A DNA stretch of 64,000 nt, taken from the NCBI RefSeq assembly GCF_037176765.1, contig NC_090024.1:248511953-248575952 (forward strand), in the 5' to 3' direction. The notes beneath the pieces were generated by a model. That model was given only the letters and a program-made list of their open reading frames with translations, was not told where the DNA came from and made no database searches. A program made the position numbers and the translations under genes. Source of the DNA: Anolis sagrei (taxonomy: Eukaryota; Chordata; Lepidosauria; Squamata; Anolidae). Shown here piece by piece: positions 32,240-41,440 of the stretch (its first letter is position 1; each line of letters opens with the position of its first letter).

Positions 32240-32520
32240 GGGGGGGGGGGGGGGCCTTGAGGGACTTCAGCCCCCCCCCCCCCCAATTCTCATTTTGGTT
32301 CGCGAAAAGGCCTTCCTGGTACATTATTGAAACTGTTATGTTGATTCCTATCATGATCTGATCACCATGCTCAATATATCCCATATGCATTGGGGGGGGG
32401 GGTATTGGGGTAACGATACAAAAGGTTTGCTAGGGGAGATCCTGAGTCCCCCAATCAAACTCAGCCCCCCCCCCCATCAAACTCAGCCAACCCCCCCCCC
32501 CCCCATCAAAATCCTGGCTA
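32240..32520. repeat. Paired G-runs and C-runs (low complexity)
   Basis: Runs of 9 to 16 G (about 32240, 32393) and of C (about 32272, 32466, 32490) lie within 300 bases. They can pair or form quadruplexes. No gene seen. Confidence 0.7.
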
Positions 32521-32762
32521 CGGGCTTGCGTCAAGGGATCAGTTTTCCATCACAGAGGATCCAACCTCGGTAGGCATAGAGGGAGGACGATGTGGTGATT
32601 GATTTGGTTACAAATGAATTGGGTTGCAAATTATAACCCAATTAAGACCCAAGAGGAAGGGGAGAGTGGCGCTCATAGCTGGGCTTCGTTAGGGAAGACG
32701 TCTACAGCAAGGAAAACCAATAGGACTCCATCACTAATGGGAAGATAGAAATAGCAAACATA

Positions 32763-33650
32763 GTGTCTCCCTTCCTTCCTTCCTTCCTTCCTTCCTTCCT
32801 TCCTTCCTTCCTTCCTTCCTTCCTTCCTTCCTTTCTCCTTTCCTTTCTTCTTTCCTCCCTTCTTTCTTTCCTTCCTTCCTTCCTTCTATCCTTTCTTCTT
32901 TCCTCCCTTCTTTCCTCCCTTCTTTCCTTCCTTCCGTCCTTCCTTCTTTCCTTCCTTCCTTTCTTCTATCCTTCCTTCTTTCCTCCCTTCTTTCCTTCCT
33001 TCCTTCCTTCCTTCCTTCCTTTCTTCTTTCCTCCCTTCTTTCCTTCCTTCCTTCCTTCCTTCCTTCCTTCCTTCCTTCTTTCCTCCCTTCTTTCCTCCCT
33101 TCTTTCCTTCCGTCCTTCCTTCTTTCCTTCCTTCCTTTCTTCTATCCTTCCTTCTCTCCTTCCTTCCTTCCTTCCTTCTTTCCTCCCTTCTTTCCTCCCT
33201 TCTTTCCTTCCGTCCTTCCTTCTTTCCTTCCTTCCTTTCTTCTATCCTTCCTTCTTTCCTCCCTTCTTTCCTTCCTTCCTTCCTTCCTTTCTTTCTTCTT
33301 TCCTCCCTTCCTTCTTTCCTTCCTTCCTTACTTCCTTCCTTCTATCCTTTCTTCTTTCCTCCCTTCTTTCCTTCCTTCCTTTCTTCTTTCCTCCCTCCCT
33401 CCCTCCCTCCCTTCCTTTCTTCTTTCCTTCCTTCTTTCCTCCCCTCTTTCCTTCCTTCCTTCCTTCTTTCCTTTCTTCTTTCCTCCCTTCTTTCCTCTCT
33501 TCTTTCCTCCCTTCTTTCCTCCCTTCTTTCCTTCCTTATTTCCTTCCTTCCTTCCTTCTTTCCTTTCTTCTCTCCTCCCTTCTTTCCTCCCTTGTTTCCT
33601 CCCTTCTTTCCTTCCTTCCTTCCTTCCTTCCTTCTTTCCTTCCTTCTGCC
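32763..33650 (+). repeat. (TTCC)n-rich pyrimidine tract in intron 1 of gene C
   Basis: About 890 bases with almost only C and T on the coding strand, ending about 100 bases before the exon 2 acceptor. The shorter tract at 50096-50450 holds the same position before exon 2 of gene D, so it predates that duplication. The long Phe/Leu/Pro/Ser open frames here are artefacts. Confidence 0.95.
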
Positions 33651-33661
33651 TCCTGATTATC

Positions 33662-33749
33662 TTTCATTCTCCCTTTCACAGTCTGACCCAGAAGGAGGCC
33701 TGGATCCATGGATTGTGTCTCACAGCTCTTGTGTTTGTCTCTCTTCCAG
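33662..33749 (+). other. Exon-3-like module at the 3' end of intron 1 (gene C)
   Basis: CCCTTTCACAG then TCTGACCCAGAAGGAGGCC and TGGATCCATGGA resembles the acceptor and first 35 bases of exon 3 (for example 5012-5056). It lies about 60 bases upstream of the true exon 2 acceptor, CTCTTCCAG at 33741-33749. The same module occurs before exon 2 of gene D (about 50475). Confidence 0.65.
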
Positions 33750-33891
33750 AGAAGCCCGGGAAATGCCCACCTCCAAAATTTGGCCCACTTTCTTCAAAAC
33801 CCATACTTTGCTTCTCTGATGGCGAATGCCCCGGGAACAAGAAGTGCTGCAGCTGGGAATGGACCAAGAAATGCCTTGATCCTGTTTAAGG
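33750..33891 (+). CDS. WAP gene C, exon 2 (mature domain and stop)
   Basis: Acceptor CTCTTCCAG, then a phase-1 frame of 46 residues to TAA at 33887-33889, and a GTGAGT donor at 33892. Motifs: EKPGKCPPPKFGPL, ILCFSDGECPGNKKCC, SWEWTKKCLDPV. Spacing C-x5-C-x5-CC-x7-C fits a WAP domain, but C2 (between C1 and C3) is absent and the C7 position is Trp, leaving six cysteines and three expected disulfides (C1-C6, C3-C5, C4-C8). WAP proteins are secreted inhibitors or antimicrobials; whether this variant is either is unknown. The stop only 2 nt before the intron means no nonsense-mediated decay is expected. Confidence 0.92.
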
Positions 33892-34504
33892 GTGAGTGCC
33901 ATTCCCTTGCGCTGCAAGACCCCTGGCCCGGTCATCCTCATTGACCCTTGGATGGAGAGTGCTGAGTGGGTGGCCATCCTGATTCAGGAGCCAAGGCACC
34001 GACAGCTCCATTCCAGGGACCCCACCCCTGTCTTTCCTGCCTGAACACTGAGCCCATCCAGCTCCCTTCTCTGGAAGAGCAGTGATAGGACGGAAGGGGA
34101 AACAAGGCAGAGAAATGTCCCTCAGGATATCAGTCCCCATCACAGAGGGATCTGCTGGAGTGGACAGAGACACTTTGGTCATCACCATCTAACTCTTCAC
34201 AGGTTTTGGCCTTGTATCCAAGATAAGACCAATGAGGAAGGGGAGGGTGGAGGGAAGACCTGGAGTTTGTTAGGGAAGATGTCTACAGCAATGAGAAGGG
34301 AGAGGCCTCCATCACTTCTGGGAAGATAGCAATAGCCAGCCTGGAGTATCTCTGCACCTCCCTCCCTCCCTCCTCCTGCCTCTGATTCATAGAATCATCG
34401 AATCCTAGAATCAAAGAGTTGGAAGAGACCTCATGGGCCATCCAGTCCAACCCCATTCTGCCAAGAAGCAGGAATATTGCTCAATTTTTTTCTCCTTTTC
34501 ACAG
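33892..34504 (+). other. Intron 2 of gene C, with CR1 tip
   Basis: Intron sequence shared with genes A and D. A CR1 3' tip, antisense, sits at 34386-34483 (AGAGTTGGAAGAGACCTCAT, then AAGAAGCAGGAATATTGC). The acceptor CTCCTTTTCACAG ends at 34504. Confidence 0.75.
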
Positions 34505-34634
34505 GCTGGCCTTGGAGGAGGTCTGGATCCATGGACAGCGACCACCGGAGAAGTCTGACCGGAGCTCCTCTGCCCACCTCTGCTGCTCCAACCAAGTCCA
34601 CATCCTGCCCTGTGCCATCCCCACTTGCCCCACT
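34505..34634 (+). other. WAP gene C, exon 3 (3' UTR), 5' part
   Basis: Starts GCTGGCCTTGGAGGAGG and follows the exon 3 family to CCCCACTTGCCCCACT, where a solo LTR begins. The rest of the exon, with AATAAA at 36598-36603, lies beyond the LTR (36551 to about 36625). Confidence 0.75.
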
Positions 34635-36550
34635 TGAGCCCGAGCGCGGCGGGGGGCCCCGCCTTCACATTGGTGTGAACCGCAGCGGAGGGTTCCGCAG
34701 TTCCTGGATCAAGTTTTTGGGACCAACAGATGGAATGTGCCCCAGCAGCCAGCTCAAAACCAGGAATGCCTGCAGCTTCTCTTTGCTTTCCCCTTCCCAT
34801 TACTTTGTATCATTTCCCTAATAAAGGTACTTGAAACTTGCAACTTTTATCTCTCCGCTTGATACTTTTGTATCTTTCCTGGCTCAACTTATAACAACAT
34901 TAAAATAAACCTTTTTCCGGGCTCCGGAGAGCCGTGAGCCCGCGGGAGGCGCCTCCGGGCGCTCCCGGGACCCCGAATCTGCGTCCGTTCTAACTGCGGA
35001 TACGGAAACCGCCATTTCAGACCCCCTTATCCGCGAAAATACATAAAATGGCGGATTGCCGCCGTTCCAATTTTATAATTTTCTACAACTAATCTTAAGA
35101 CTAACTGCTATCTCCTTTTTCTCGTTTTGGGCTCCTACACCCGGGAATAAATTGGTTTTGTTTGAGTATTTTATCTTGCAGAGAAACAGCTGATTGTCAA
35201 TTTGGCCGGGCTCTTCGCTTCTCCTCGGCAGTGCTTGCTCCCATTTGAATCCAGCAACCAGGGACCCACTGTGGCCGCCCGTAGGAGTCCCGGGGAGGCG
35301 GCCAGGCATGGGTCCCGGCCTCTGACCAGGGAGATGTAGTTTCCCAAATGACATTGCCCCACTAATTGCAACCCGGAAAATCCTCTTCGGACTCTTTTTT
35401 CGCCCTCTCTTATTGACTTTCTGTCCCATGTCCCGGACTGTTTCCCTGCTACATCTTTGAATACGAACTTCAGACCAGGCTTGCCTTGAAGGACCAGCAG
35501 CCTCAGTCTCCGCGCGCGCTTTCATCAAGAAGATTATGAATTTCTTCACATAATAAAATAAATCAATTACTTTTTTAATAAACTTTGCTGGGGATGGGGA
35601 TGGGATTTTGTTCATGAAATATATGAAATGTATGGAATGTATATAATGAAATATCATATGGGATGTACTCTGATTCCCCTTACTGCCTTTCCCTCTTTGA
35701 CCCTTGCCCCAAAAAGAATGTGACCTGGGGATTACTGCCGTAGAGAGGAACTCCTTTGTCCTCTCGAAATTGTTCTTGTTTACATTTGCATGGGCCGTGC
35801 TGTTGATTCTTCCCGATCCTAACTTTCAGAGCAGACAGTCAGGGGAGGGGAGTCAACAGAAACTCAGGAAGAAAAGACTGATTAAATCATTTTAGATATT
35901 GTTGATCCCCCCTTTTGAGGTCCAATGTCACCGAAAGCTTCTTTTCATACTTCCTCCCAAATCCCATCAACAGACCAGGAAGCTCATTGTTCCCCTATCT
36001 GACACCCCGCCATGTGAGGACAAAGCCTCACATTCCAGCTGGCGGATGCCCTTAAGGCTGTCATTTCCTCAGTCTTTGTCAGGTTTCGTCCCGCCTCCTG
36101 GCTGCCGATTGGTCCATCTTCCAAGGCGCTAGGAAGGCGCTGATTGGCCCCCTAGAGGCGGCGGAGCCCGCTGATTGGACAAGAGGCGAGGCGTGCCGCC
36201 AAGCCTCCTCCCAGCTGTTCCGCGGCCAGCCAATCAGGACAAAGCCGGCCGACAGAGGGCGGGCGGGATTTTTGAAATTGTTTTCCTTTTTCTGAACCCT
36301 ATAAAATGCTTGGAAAATTCTGCAAAACCATGCTTGTATGTGAATCATCACTACAATCGCATCCTTTTCAGCTGAATCGCAGAATAAACGCCTCGGTCAC
36401 TGAACCTCTTCCGCCTCCGGTGAGATTAATTTTTAAATATTTTCGTCTTCTTTGGATTGGCTTCGCTGGGCTCACCGAGGTTCGAGGACCCTTTTGGGCG
36501 GTCCTTAGGGATCTCTCGCTGGGAGACCCCCATAAAAGAGCTCGATATCA
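34635..36550 (+). mobile_element. Solo LTR fossil (LTR family 1) inside exon 3 of gene C
   Basis: 1.9 kb, from TGAGCCCGAGC to CTCGATATCA, with the 4-bp duplication CACT at 34631-34634 and 36551-36554. It has LTR parts in order: a CCAAT-rich U3 (ATTGG several times near 36110-36240), TATAAAA at 36300 and AATAAA at 36383-36388, then about 165 bp of U5. The TG...CA ends and 4-bp duplication fit a class I (gamma-like) endogenous retrovirus. No internal genes. From about 35400 on it matches the LTR at 51058-52376; the first 700 bp differ. Sense to the host gene. Confidence 0.82.
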
Positions 36551-36625
36551 CACTCATGAGGGTCCCAACTCTCCCTTGCTTACCCCCTCCCATTAACAAT
36601 AAATGGACCAGTCTCCTGCACCTCA
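36551..36625 (+). other. WAP gene C, exon 3, 3' part with polyadenylation signal
   Basis: CACTCATGAGGGTCCCAAC continues the exon 3 family after the LTR. AATAAA at 36598-36603 is the family polyadenylation signal. Confidence 0.7.
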
Positions 36626-36629
36626 AGGG

Positions 36630-37140
36630 TCAAAGGAATCTAAACATGGTCAAAGGCTTGTTGAAAAAACCATGCCTTCAGTTGTGCATGGAAGGCTGGT
36701 ATGGTGGGGGCTAGCCTGATCAACCTCAGGTGGTCGTTCCAAAGCTGGGGGGCCACCAGCAAGAAGGAAGCCCCCCCCCTCTCTCTCTCATTCCCATCAA
36801 CCATACTTGACATGTAGGTGAGACTGAGAGAAGGGCCTCCCTAGCAGATCGTAGTGCCCGTGCTGGTTCAGAGAAAGAGGTGCGGTCTCAAAGATAGGTT
36901 GGGCCCGAAGCGTATAGGGCTTTGTAGGTAACCACCTGCACCTTGACTTGGGTCCAGAAACTCCTTGGCAGCCAGTGGAGCAGCTTTAATAGGGGCATGG
37001 TGTGCTCCCTGTAACCATTCAAGGTCTCTCAGATGAATGATCTGTTCCAGAGTGTTTACTCAAACAGCAGAAGAGGAAGATAACATTCCAGGCGCAGCAG
37101 TGGCGTGGGCTGGCTCATTGATGTAGGCATGCCTCATAAA
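36630..37140 (-). mobile_element. L2-type LINE fragment, antisense
   Basis: Matches 20906-21620 (GGGGGCTAGCCTGATCAACC, TTGTAGGTAACCACCTGCACC, GGCATGGTGTGCTCCC). Its junction with exon 3 is shared with copy B. Confidence 0.65.
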
Positions 37141-37240
37141 CACTCATTTTGAGATGTTCAATGTATTGTCGAAGGCTTTCATGGCCGGAATCACTGGGTT
37201 GTTGTAGGTTTTTCTGGGCTGTATGGCCATGGTCTAGAGG

Positions 37241-37300
37241 CATTCTCTCCTGATGTTTCACCTGCATCTATGGCAAGCATCCTCAGAGGTCGTGAGGTCT
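37241..37300 (-). ncRNA. Hammerhead-ribozyme-like motif, Penelope repeat
   Basis: Minus strand: CTGAGGA core, helix II candidate GCTTGC with GCAGGT, then GAAAC. The cleavage triplet reads ATC instead of GTC, so it is a weaker candidate than the 37585 copy. Confidence 0.5.
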
Positions 37301-37575
37301 GTTGGAACTAGGACAATGGGTTTATATATCTGTGGAATGACTGGGGTGGGGCAAAGGACTCTTCTCTGTTGGAGCTAGGTGTGAATGTTCCAACTGACCA
37401 CCTTGATTAGCATACAATGGCCTGACCGCGCTTGGGGCAATCTTTTGTTGAGAGGTAATTAGATGTCCCTGCCTGTTTCCTCTCTGTTGTGCTGTTGCAA
37501 TTTTAGAGTTTTTTAATACTGGTAGCCAGATTTTGTTAGGTTCTTGTGGGTTTTTTCGGGCTATAGAGCCATGTT

Positions 37576-38658
37576 CTAGAGGCATTCTCTCCTGACGTTT
37601 CGCCTGCATCTATGGCAAGCATCCTCAGAGGTAGTGAGGTCTGTTGGAAGTAGGACAATGGGTTTATATATATCTGTGGAAAGACCAGGGTGGGACAAAG
37701 GACTCTTGTCTGCTGGAACTAGATGGGAATGTTTCAACTGATCACCTTCATTAGCATTAGAAGGCCTGCCTGAGCCTGGGAAAATCTCTTGCTGGGAGGT
37801 GTTAATCTGTGCCTGGTTGTTTCCTCTCTGTTGTTGTGCTGTTGCAATTTTAGAGTTTTTTAATACTGGTAACCAGATTTTGTTCATTTTCATGGTTTCC
37901 TCTTTTCTGTTGACATTGTCCACATGCTTCTTGTGGATGTCAATGGCTTCCCTGTGTAGCCTGACATGGTGGTTGTGGGAGTGGTCCAGCATTTCTGTGT
38001 TCTCAAATAATATGCTGTGTCCAGGCTGGTTCATCAGGTGCTCTGCTATGGCTGACTTCTCTGGTTGAAGTAGTCTGCAGTGCCTTTCATGTTCCTTGAT
38101 GCGTGTCTGGGCAATGCTGCGTTTGGTAGTCCCTATGTAGACTTGTCCACAGCTGCATGGTACACGGTAGACTCCTGCAGAGGTGAGAGGATCCCTCTTG
38201 TCCTTTGCTGAATGGAGCATTGGTTGGATTTTCTTGGTGGGTTTGTAGATTGTTTGTATGTTGTGTTTCCTCATCAGCTTCCCTCTGCGGTCAGTGGTTC
38301 CCTTGATGTCTGGCAGGAACACTTTTCCTCTGGGTGGATCTTCATCTTGACTCTCGTGGCTTGTTCTTGGTCTTGCAGCTCTTCTGATGCCTGAGGTGGA
38401 GTCTCCCTTGGCCTGGAGAGCCCAGTTGAGGGGGTTCAGTCCATCTTGGAGGAGGTGGGCTTCGCAGATTCTTTTTGCACGGTCTGCCAAGGCTGTAATG
38501 GTGCTTCTTTTTTGACTTGGATGATGGTTGGAGTTTTTGTGTAGATATCTCTCTGTGTGTGTGGGTTTTCTGTCAACGGTGTGACCCAATTGTTGATATG
38601 GTTTGCGGATGACGAGGACATCTAGAAAAGGCCATCTTCCTTCCTTTTCTTTTTCCAT
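37576..38658 (-). CDS. Penelope-like element RT C-terminus and GIY-YIG endonuclease
   Basis: A 360-codon open frame. Residues about 1-70 (GRWPFLDVLVIRKPYQQLGH, KPTHTERYLHKNSNHHPSQK) are the RT C-terminal part. The linker has FLPDIKGTTDRRGKLMRKHN. The endonuclease has GVYRVPCSCGQVYIG, the GIY-YIG signature with the CxC of the Penelope zinc-binding motif, then RIKEHERHCRL and SAIAEHLMNQPGH with conserved His, Arg and Glu. It would nick DNA for target-primed reverse transcription. Without the RT core the copy cannot move by itself. Its C-terminal part runs into the terminal repeat. Confidence 0.88.
   Translation of the reverse strand: MEKEKEGRWPFLDVLVIRKPYQQLGHTVDRKPTHTERYLHKNSNHHPSQKRSTITALADRAKRICEAHLLQDGLNPLNWALQAKGDSTSGIRRAARPRTSHESQDEDPPRGKVFLPDIKGTTDRRGKLMRKHNIQTIYKPTKKIQPMLHSAKDKRDPLTSAGVYRVPCSCGQVYIGTTKRSIAQTRIKEHERHCRLLQPEKSAIAEHLMNQPGHSILFENTEMLDHSHNHHVRLHREAIDIHKKHVDNVNRKEETMKMNKIWLPVLKNSKIATAQQQRGNNQAQINTSQQEIFPGSGRPSNANEGDQLKHSHLVPADKSPLSHPGLSTDIYKPIVLLPTDLTTSEDACHRCRRNVRRECL
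37585..37640 (-). ncRNA. Hammerhead-ribozyme-like motif, Penelope repeat
   Basis: Minus strand: CTGAGGA, helix II GCTTGC/GCAGGC, GAAAC then the GTC cleavage triplet. Helix I can form from CCT/AGG and CTC/GAG around an internal loop. All invariant core bases (CTGANGA and GAAA) are present. One extra T sits between the core and helix II. Confidence 0.6.
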
Positions 38659-38793
38659 GGCGAACTGGATGTTTGGGTGGATGCTGTTAAGATGGTCCAG
38701 GAACCCGTTGAGTTCTTCTCACCCTGGTCTCACCCTTTGTCTCACCCTGGTCATTCCACAGATATATAAACCCCTTTGCCTAGCTCCAACAGG

Positions 38794-38847
38794 CCTCACT
38801 ACCTCTGAGGATGCTTGCCATAGATGCAGGCGAAACGTCAGGAGAGA
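38794..38847 (+). ncRNA. Hammerhead-ribozyme-like motif, inverted Penelope end
   Basis: Same motif on the + strand: CTGAGGA at 38805-38811, GAAAC and GTC at 38837-38839, then AGGAGAG for helix I. It faces the two minus-strand copies. Confidence 0.6.
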
Positions 38848-38905
38848 ATGCCTCTAGACCATGGCCGTACAGCCCAAAAAAACCTACAACAACCTACTCA
38901 TTTTG

Positions 38906-39299
38906 AGAGCTGCAAAGAAGGGTCTCTGAGTGAGTTGCCCTGGACTTGGCTCTCGAGGCCTTTCCATGGCTGTGGGTTTTGGGGTCCTCTTGGAGGTCCC
39001 AGGGTTTGACTAACATGGCGACACCTGAGGACCAGAGGCACCGGTCCTGCCTCTCAGGAGATTCCAGGGGAACACCTTCTCCTCCAAAAAGGAGCTGCCA
39101 TGTGGCATATCACAAGGAGCCATTCTATTCCCAACACGTGGGGAATACGGGATGGCCATGTAAATGGTTGCGGCCTCTTCTGTCACAGATTGAGCTCAAC
39201 TGTTTCCATGGGCCAAAGTTACACCTTGTCCTGGATTCTGGGAAGGATTCAAAGCCACCTGCAACTTTGGTTAAGGGGGCCAAGGATGCATCATGGTGT
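38906..39299 (+). other. WAP gene upstream block (distal part, second copy)
   Basis: Paralogous to 23330-23760 and 55010-55235 and 56440-56555 (CTTGGCTCTCGAGGCC, CTCAGGAGATTCCAGGGGAAC, CAAAGCCACCTGCAACTTTGG). Non-coding. Confidence 0.6.
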
Positions 39300-40024
39300 T
39301 GATATCGAGCTACTTTTAGTAGGGTCTCCTCAAGAGAAGAGAACCCGAGGACCGCGCCAAAAGGGCTCTGGATACCTGGGTGAGGCCAGTGAAGCCAAAT
39401 TGTGGTAAAAATATTAAAATAATAATGCCCCATCAAGGTGGAAGAAGTTTCCAGCAACCGAGGTTTATTTGTGATTCAGCTGAGATCAGATGCATTGCAG
39501 GAATCATTCCACTGCAAGCATACCAGTACAAAGAATACAGGCATCACTGATACAGAGTTAGTTCATAAGAGGAACCCCCATCCCACCCCATAAAGTTTAT
39601 TTCAATATTTGATCTTTATTAAGGTCCAAACTGGAAATCCCATGCTCTTAGGAAGGGCGTGTGGAAGCAGAGGTTGCTAGCAGTTCAAATCAAGCATTGA
39701 TAGAAAGTTCATGGCCAGGGTTGTGGCAAACAGTCCAGTCCACTCAGCAAAGAGTCATGGATTCAGGCTGGAATCAGCAGATGGGCGCTGAGTTGATCAA
39801 TAACAGAGTCCATCGCTCAGCCCTTGGGGAACTACAACTCTCACAAAAGGGCAGAAGTCCCAAGATCCAGCCATTTCCCAAAAAGCCTCGTGGGGTCCTT
39901 GTTGTTGTCAGTGCCTTGGCAATGTGGCCAAGACTTAACCCTTGTTGTGTAGTCTGGTGACCTTGCCCTTTGCAGAACTATAAGTCCTTATCCCTTAATT
40001 CTGAGGGGGGGGTGCCTGACATCA
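39300..40024 (-). mobile_element. Solo LTR fossil (LTR family 1 relative), antisense
   Basis: 725 bp from TGATATCGAGC to CTGACATCA, with the duplication GTGT at 39296-39299 and 40025-40028. The empty site is seen at about 56560 (GCGGTGTCCTTGG). The end shared with the LTRs at 34635 and 51058 reads TCGATATCA on the minus strand, and a reversed AATAAA lies at 39474-39479. No internal region. Confidence 0.82.
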
Positions 40025-40320
40025 GTGTCCTTGGCCTCTGTTAACCCAGACCAGCTCCAGCCGTCAACTAGCCACCACAGACCTGAATGCCCAGCCCTGG
40101 TCAGTGTGGGTGTGCCAAAAGTGTGCCATGCTCTTGCAGAAGGCTTGCAGCCAGGATCCTTGTTTGGGTTTGGAGGGACCTTGGCACCCAGTTTGGGATG
40201 TCCTGCCAGCGGATGAAGGAAGAACACTGCGTCTTGGAGAAGTTGGTCCACCACAGGCTCTGGAAGGAGGAATCTGGCAGGAAGTGCCTCCTTTTACAAC
40301 GGTACAACTGGGATACATTG
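40025..40320 (+). other. WAP gene upstream block (proximal part, second copy)
   Basis: Matches 56565-56872 closely and 24680-24880 more loosely (GGCTTGCAGCCAGGATCC, GGACCTTGGCACCCAG). In genes C and E this block leads towards the promoter and exon 1. Here it stops at a Penelope insertion and no promoter or exon 1 follows. Confidence 0.65.
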
Positions 40321-40755
40321 TTCCTTTTGTATTGTCGAAGGCCTTCATGGCCGGAATCACTGGGTTGTTGTAGGTTTTTTTGGGCTATATGGCCATGGTC
40401 TAGAGGCATTCTCTCCTGACGTTTCGCCTGCATCTATGGCAAGCATCCTCAGAAGTAGTGAGGTCTGTTGGAACTAGGAAAGGGGGTTTATATATCTGTG
40501 GAATGACCAGAGAGGGAGAAAGGACTCTTTTCTGCTGGAGCTAGGTGTGAATGTTTCAACTGACCTCCTTGATTAGCATCTAATCACCTCTCAACAAAAG
40601 TTTGCTCTAGGCACTGTCAGGCCATTATATGCTAATCAAGGTGGTCAGTTGAAACATTCACACCTAGCTCCAGCAGACAAGAATCCTTTGTCCCACCCTG
40701 GTCTTTCCACAGATATATAAACCATTTTTCCTACTTCCAACAGACCTCACTGGCA
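40321..40755 (-). mobile_element. Penelope-like element, coding-less foldback copy
   Basis: Left half (TGTCGAAGGCCTTCATGGCC to GTGAATGTTTCAACTGACC) and right half (GGTCAGTTGAAACATTCAC to TTCCAACAGACCTCACT) are inverted repeats around about 40600. No coding is left. A hammerhead-like motif lies in the left half at 40410-40464. Confidence 0.75.
40410..40464 (-). ncRNA. Hammerhead-ribozyme-like motif, Penelope repeat
   Basis: Minus strand: CTGAGGA, GCTTGC/GCAGGC helix II, GAAACGTC. Helix I has one change relative to the 37585 copy. Confidence 0.55.
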
Positions 40756-41440
40756 CTGTGCAAGTTATAAACATTATAATAGTATCATCTGCACTTGAAC
40801 AAGACCAGCTTTCCACTTCCGTAGGGAGTAAGTTTCTCTGCTGGCTGGAGGGGGATGGAGCAAATTCCCTTTGGGGGTCTCTGGCATCTCATTCCCTGGA
40901 GCTATTTCAACAGGCTGGATCCATCATTGTTTGCTTCCACACTGCTCCCTGCATGTAGGTGAACTACAACTCCAAAACCTCAAGGTCAATGCCTACCAAA
41001 CCCTTCCATTATTTATTGTTGCTTATGGGAGTTCTGTGTACCCAGTTTGGTTCAATTGCATCCTTGGCGGAGTTCAGAGTGCTCTTTGTTTGTAGGTGAA
41101 ATACCGGCAACTACAACTCCCAAATGACACAACCTATCCCACTGCAACTCCAGCAGTATTCAGATTTGGGCATATCGGTTATTTGTGCCGAATTAGGCCA
41201 ATTAATTTGAAAAATAGGATCCATTTTAGTGTTCTTTAACTCAAATCAATCTACACTTTGTGCAAGTTATAAACGTGATAATAGTATCATCTCCACTGGA
41301 ACAAGACCAGCTTTCCACTTCTGTAGGGAGTAAGTTTCTCTGCTGGCTGGAGGGGGCTGGACCCAATGCCCTTTGGGGGTCTCTGGCATCTCATTCCCTG
41401 GAGCTATTTCAACAGGCCGGATGGCCGTCTTCTGGGAGGG
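40756..41440. repeat. Direct repeat pair (about 160 bp) flanking a hAT-like fragment
   Basis: TGTGCAAGTTATAAAC to GAGCTATTTCAACAGGC occurs at about 40756-40918 and 41260-41420. Between them 40920-41215 is an antisense piece of the SPIN-like family (GTAGGTGAACTACAACTCC, GGAGTTCAGAGTGCTCTTTG). No gene. Confidence 0.65.

Larger units (their letters stand above)
37155..38905 (-). mobile_element. Penelope-like element with GIY-YIG endonuclease, 5'-truncated
   Basis: On the minus strand the element has an inverted terminal piece (38709-38905), then coding sequence, then two tandem terminal repeats (about 37540-37830 and 37155-37500). The RT catalytic core is missing; the RT C-terminus and endonuclease remain. 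The repeats carry hammerhead-like motifs. This tandem-plus-inverted layout is a recognised Penelope feature. Confidence 0.85.

Noticed and set aside
32763-33653. A 297-codon open frame rich in Phe, Leu, Pro and Ser
   Set aside because: It is the translation of a TTCC simple repeat and has no domain or stop-codon pressure.
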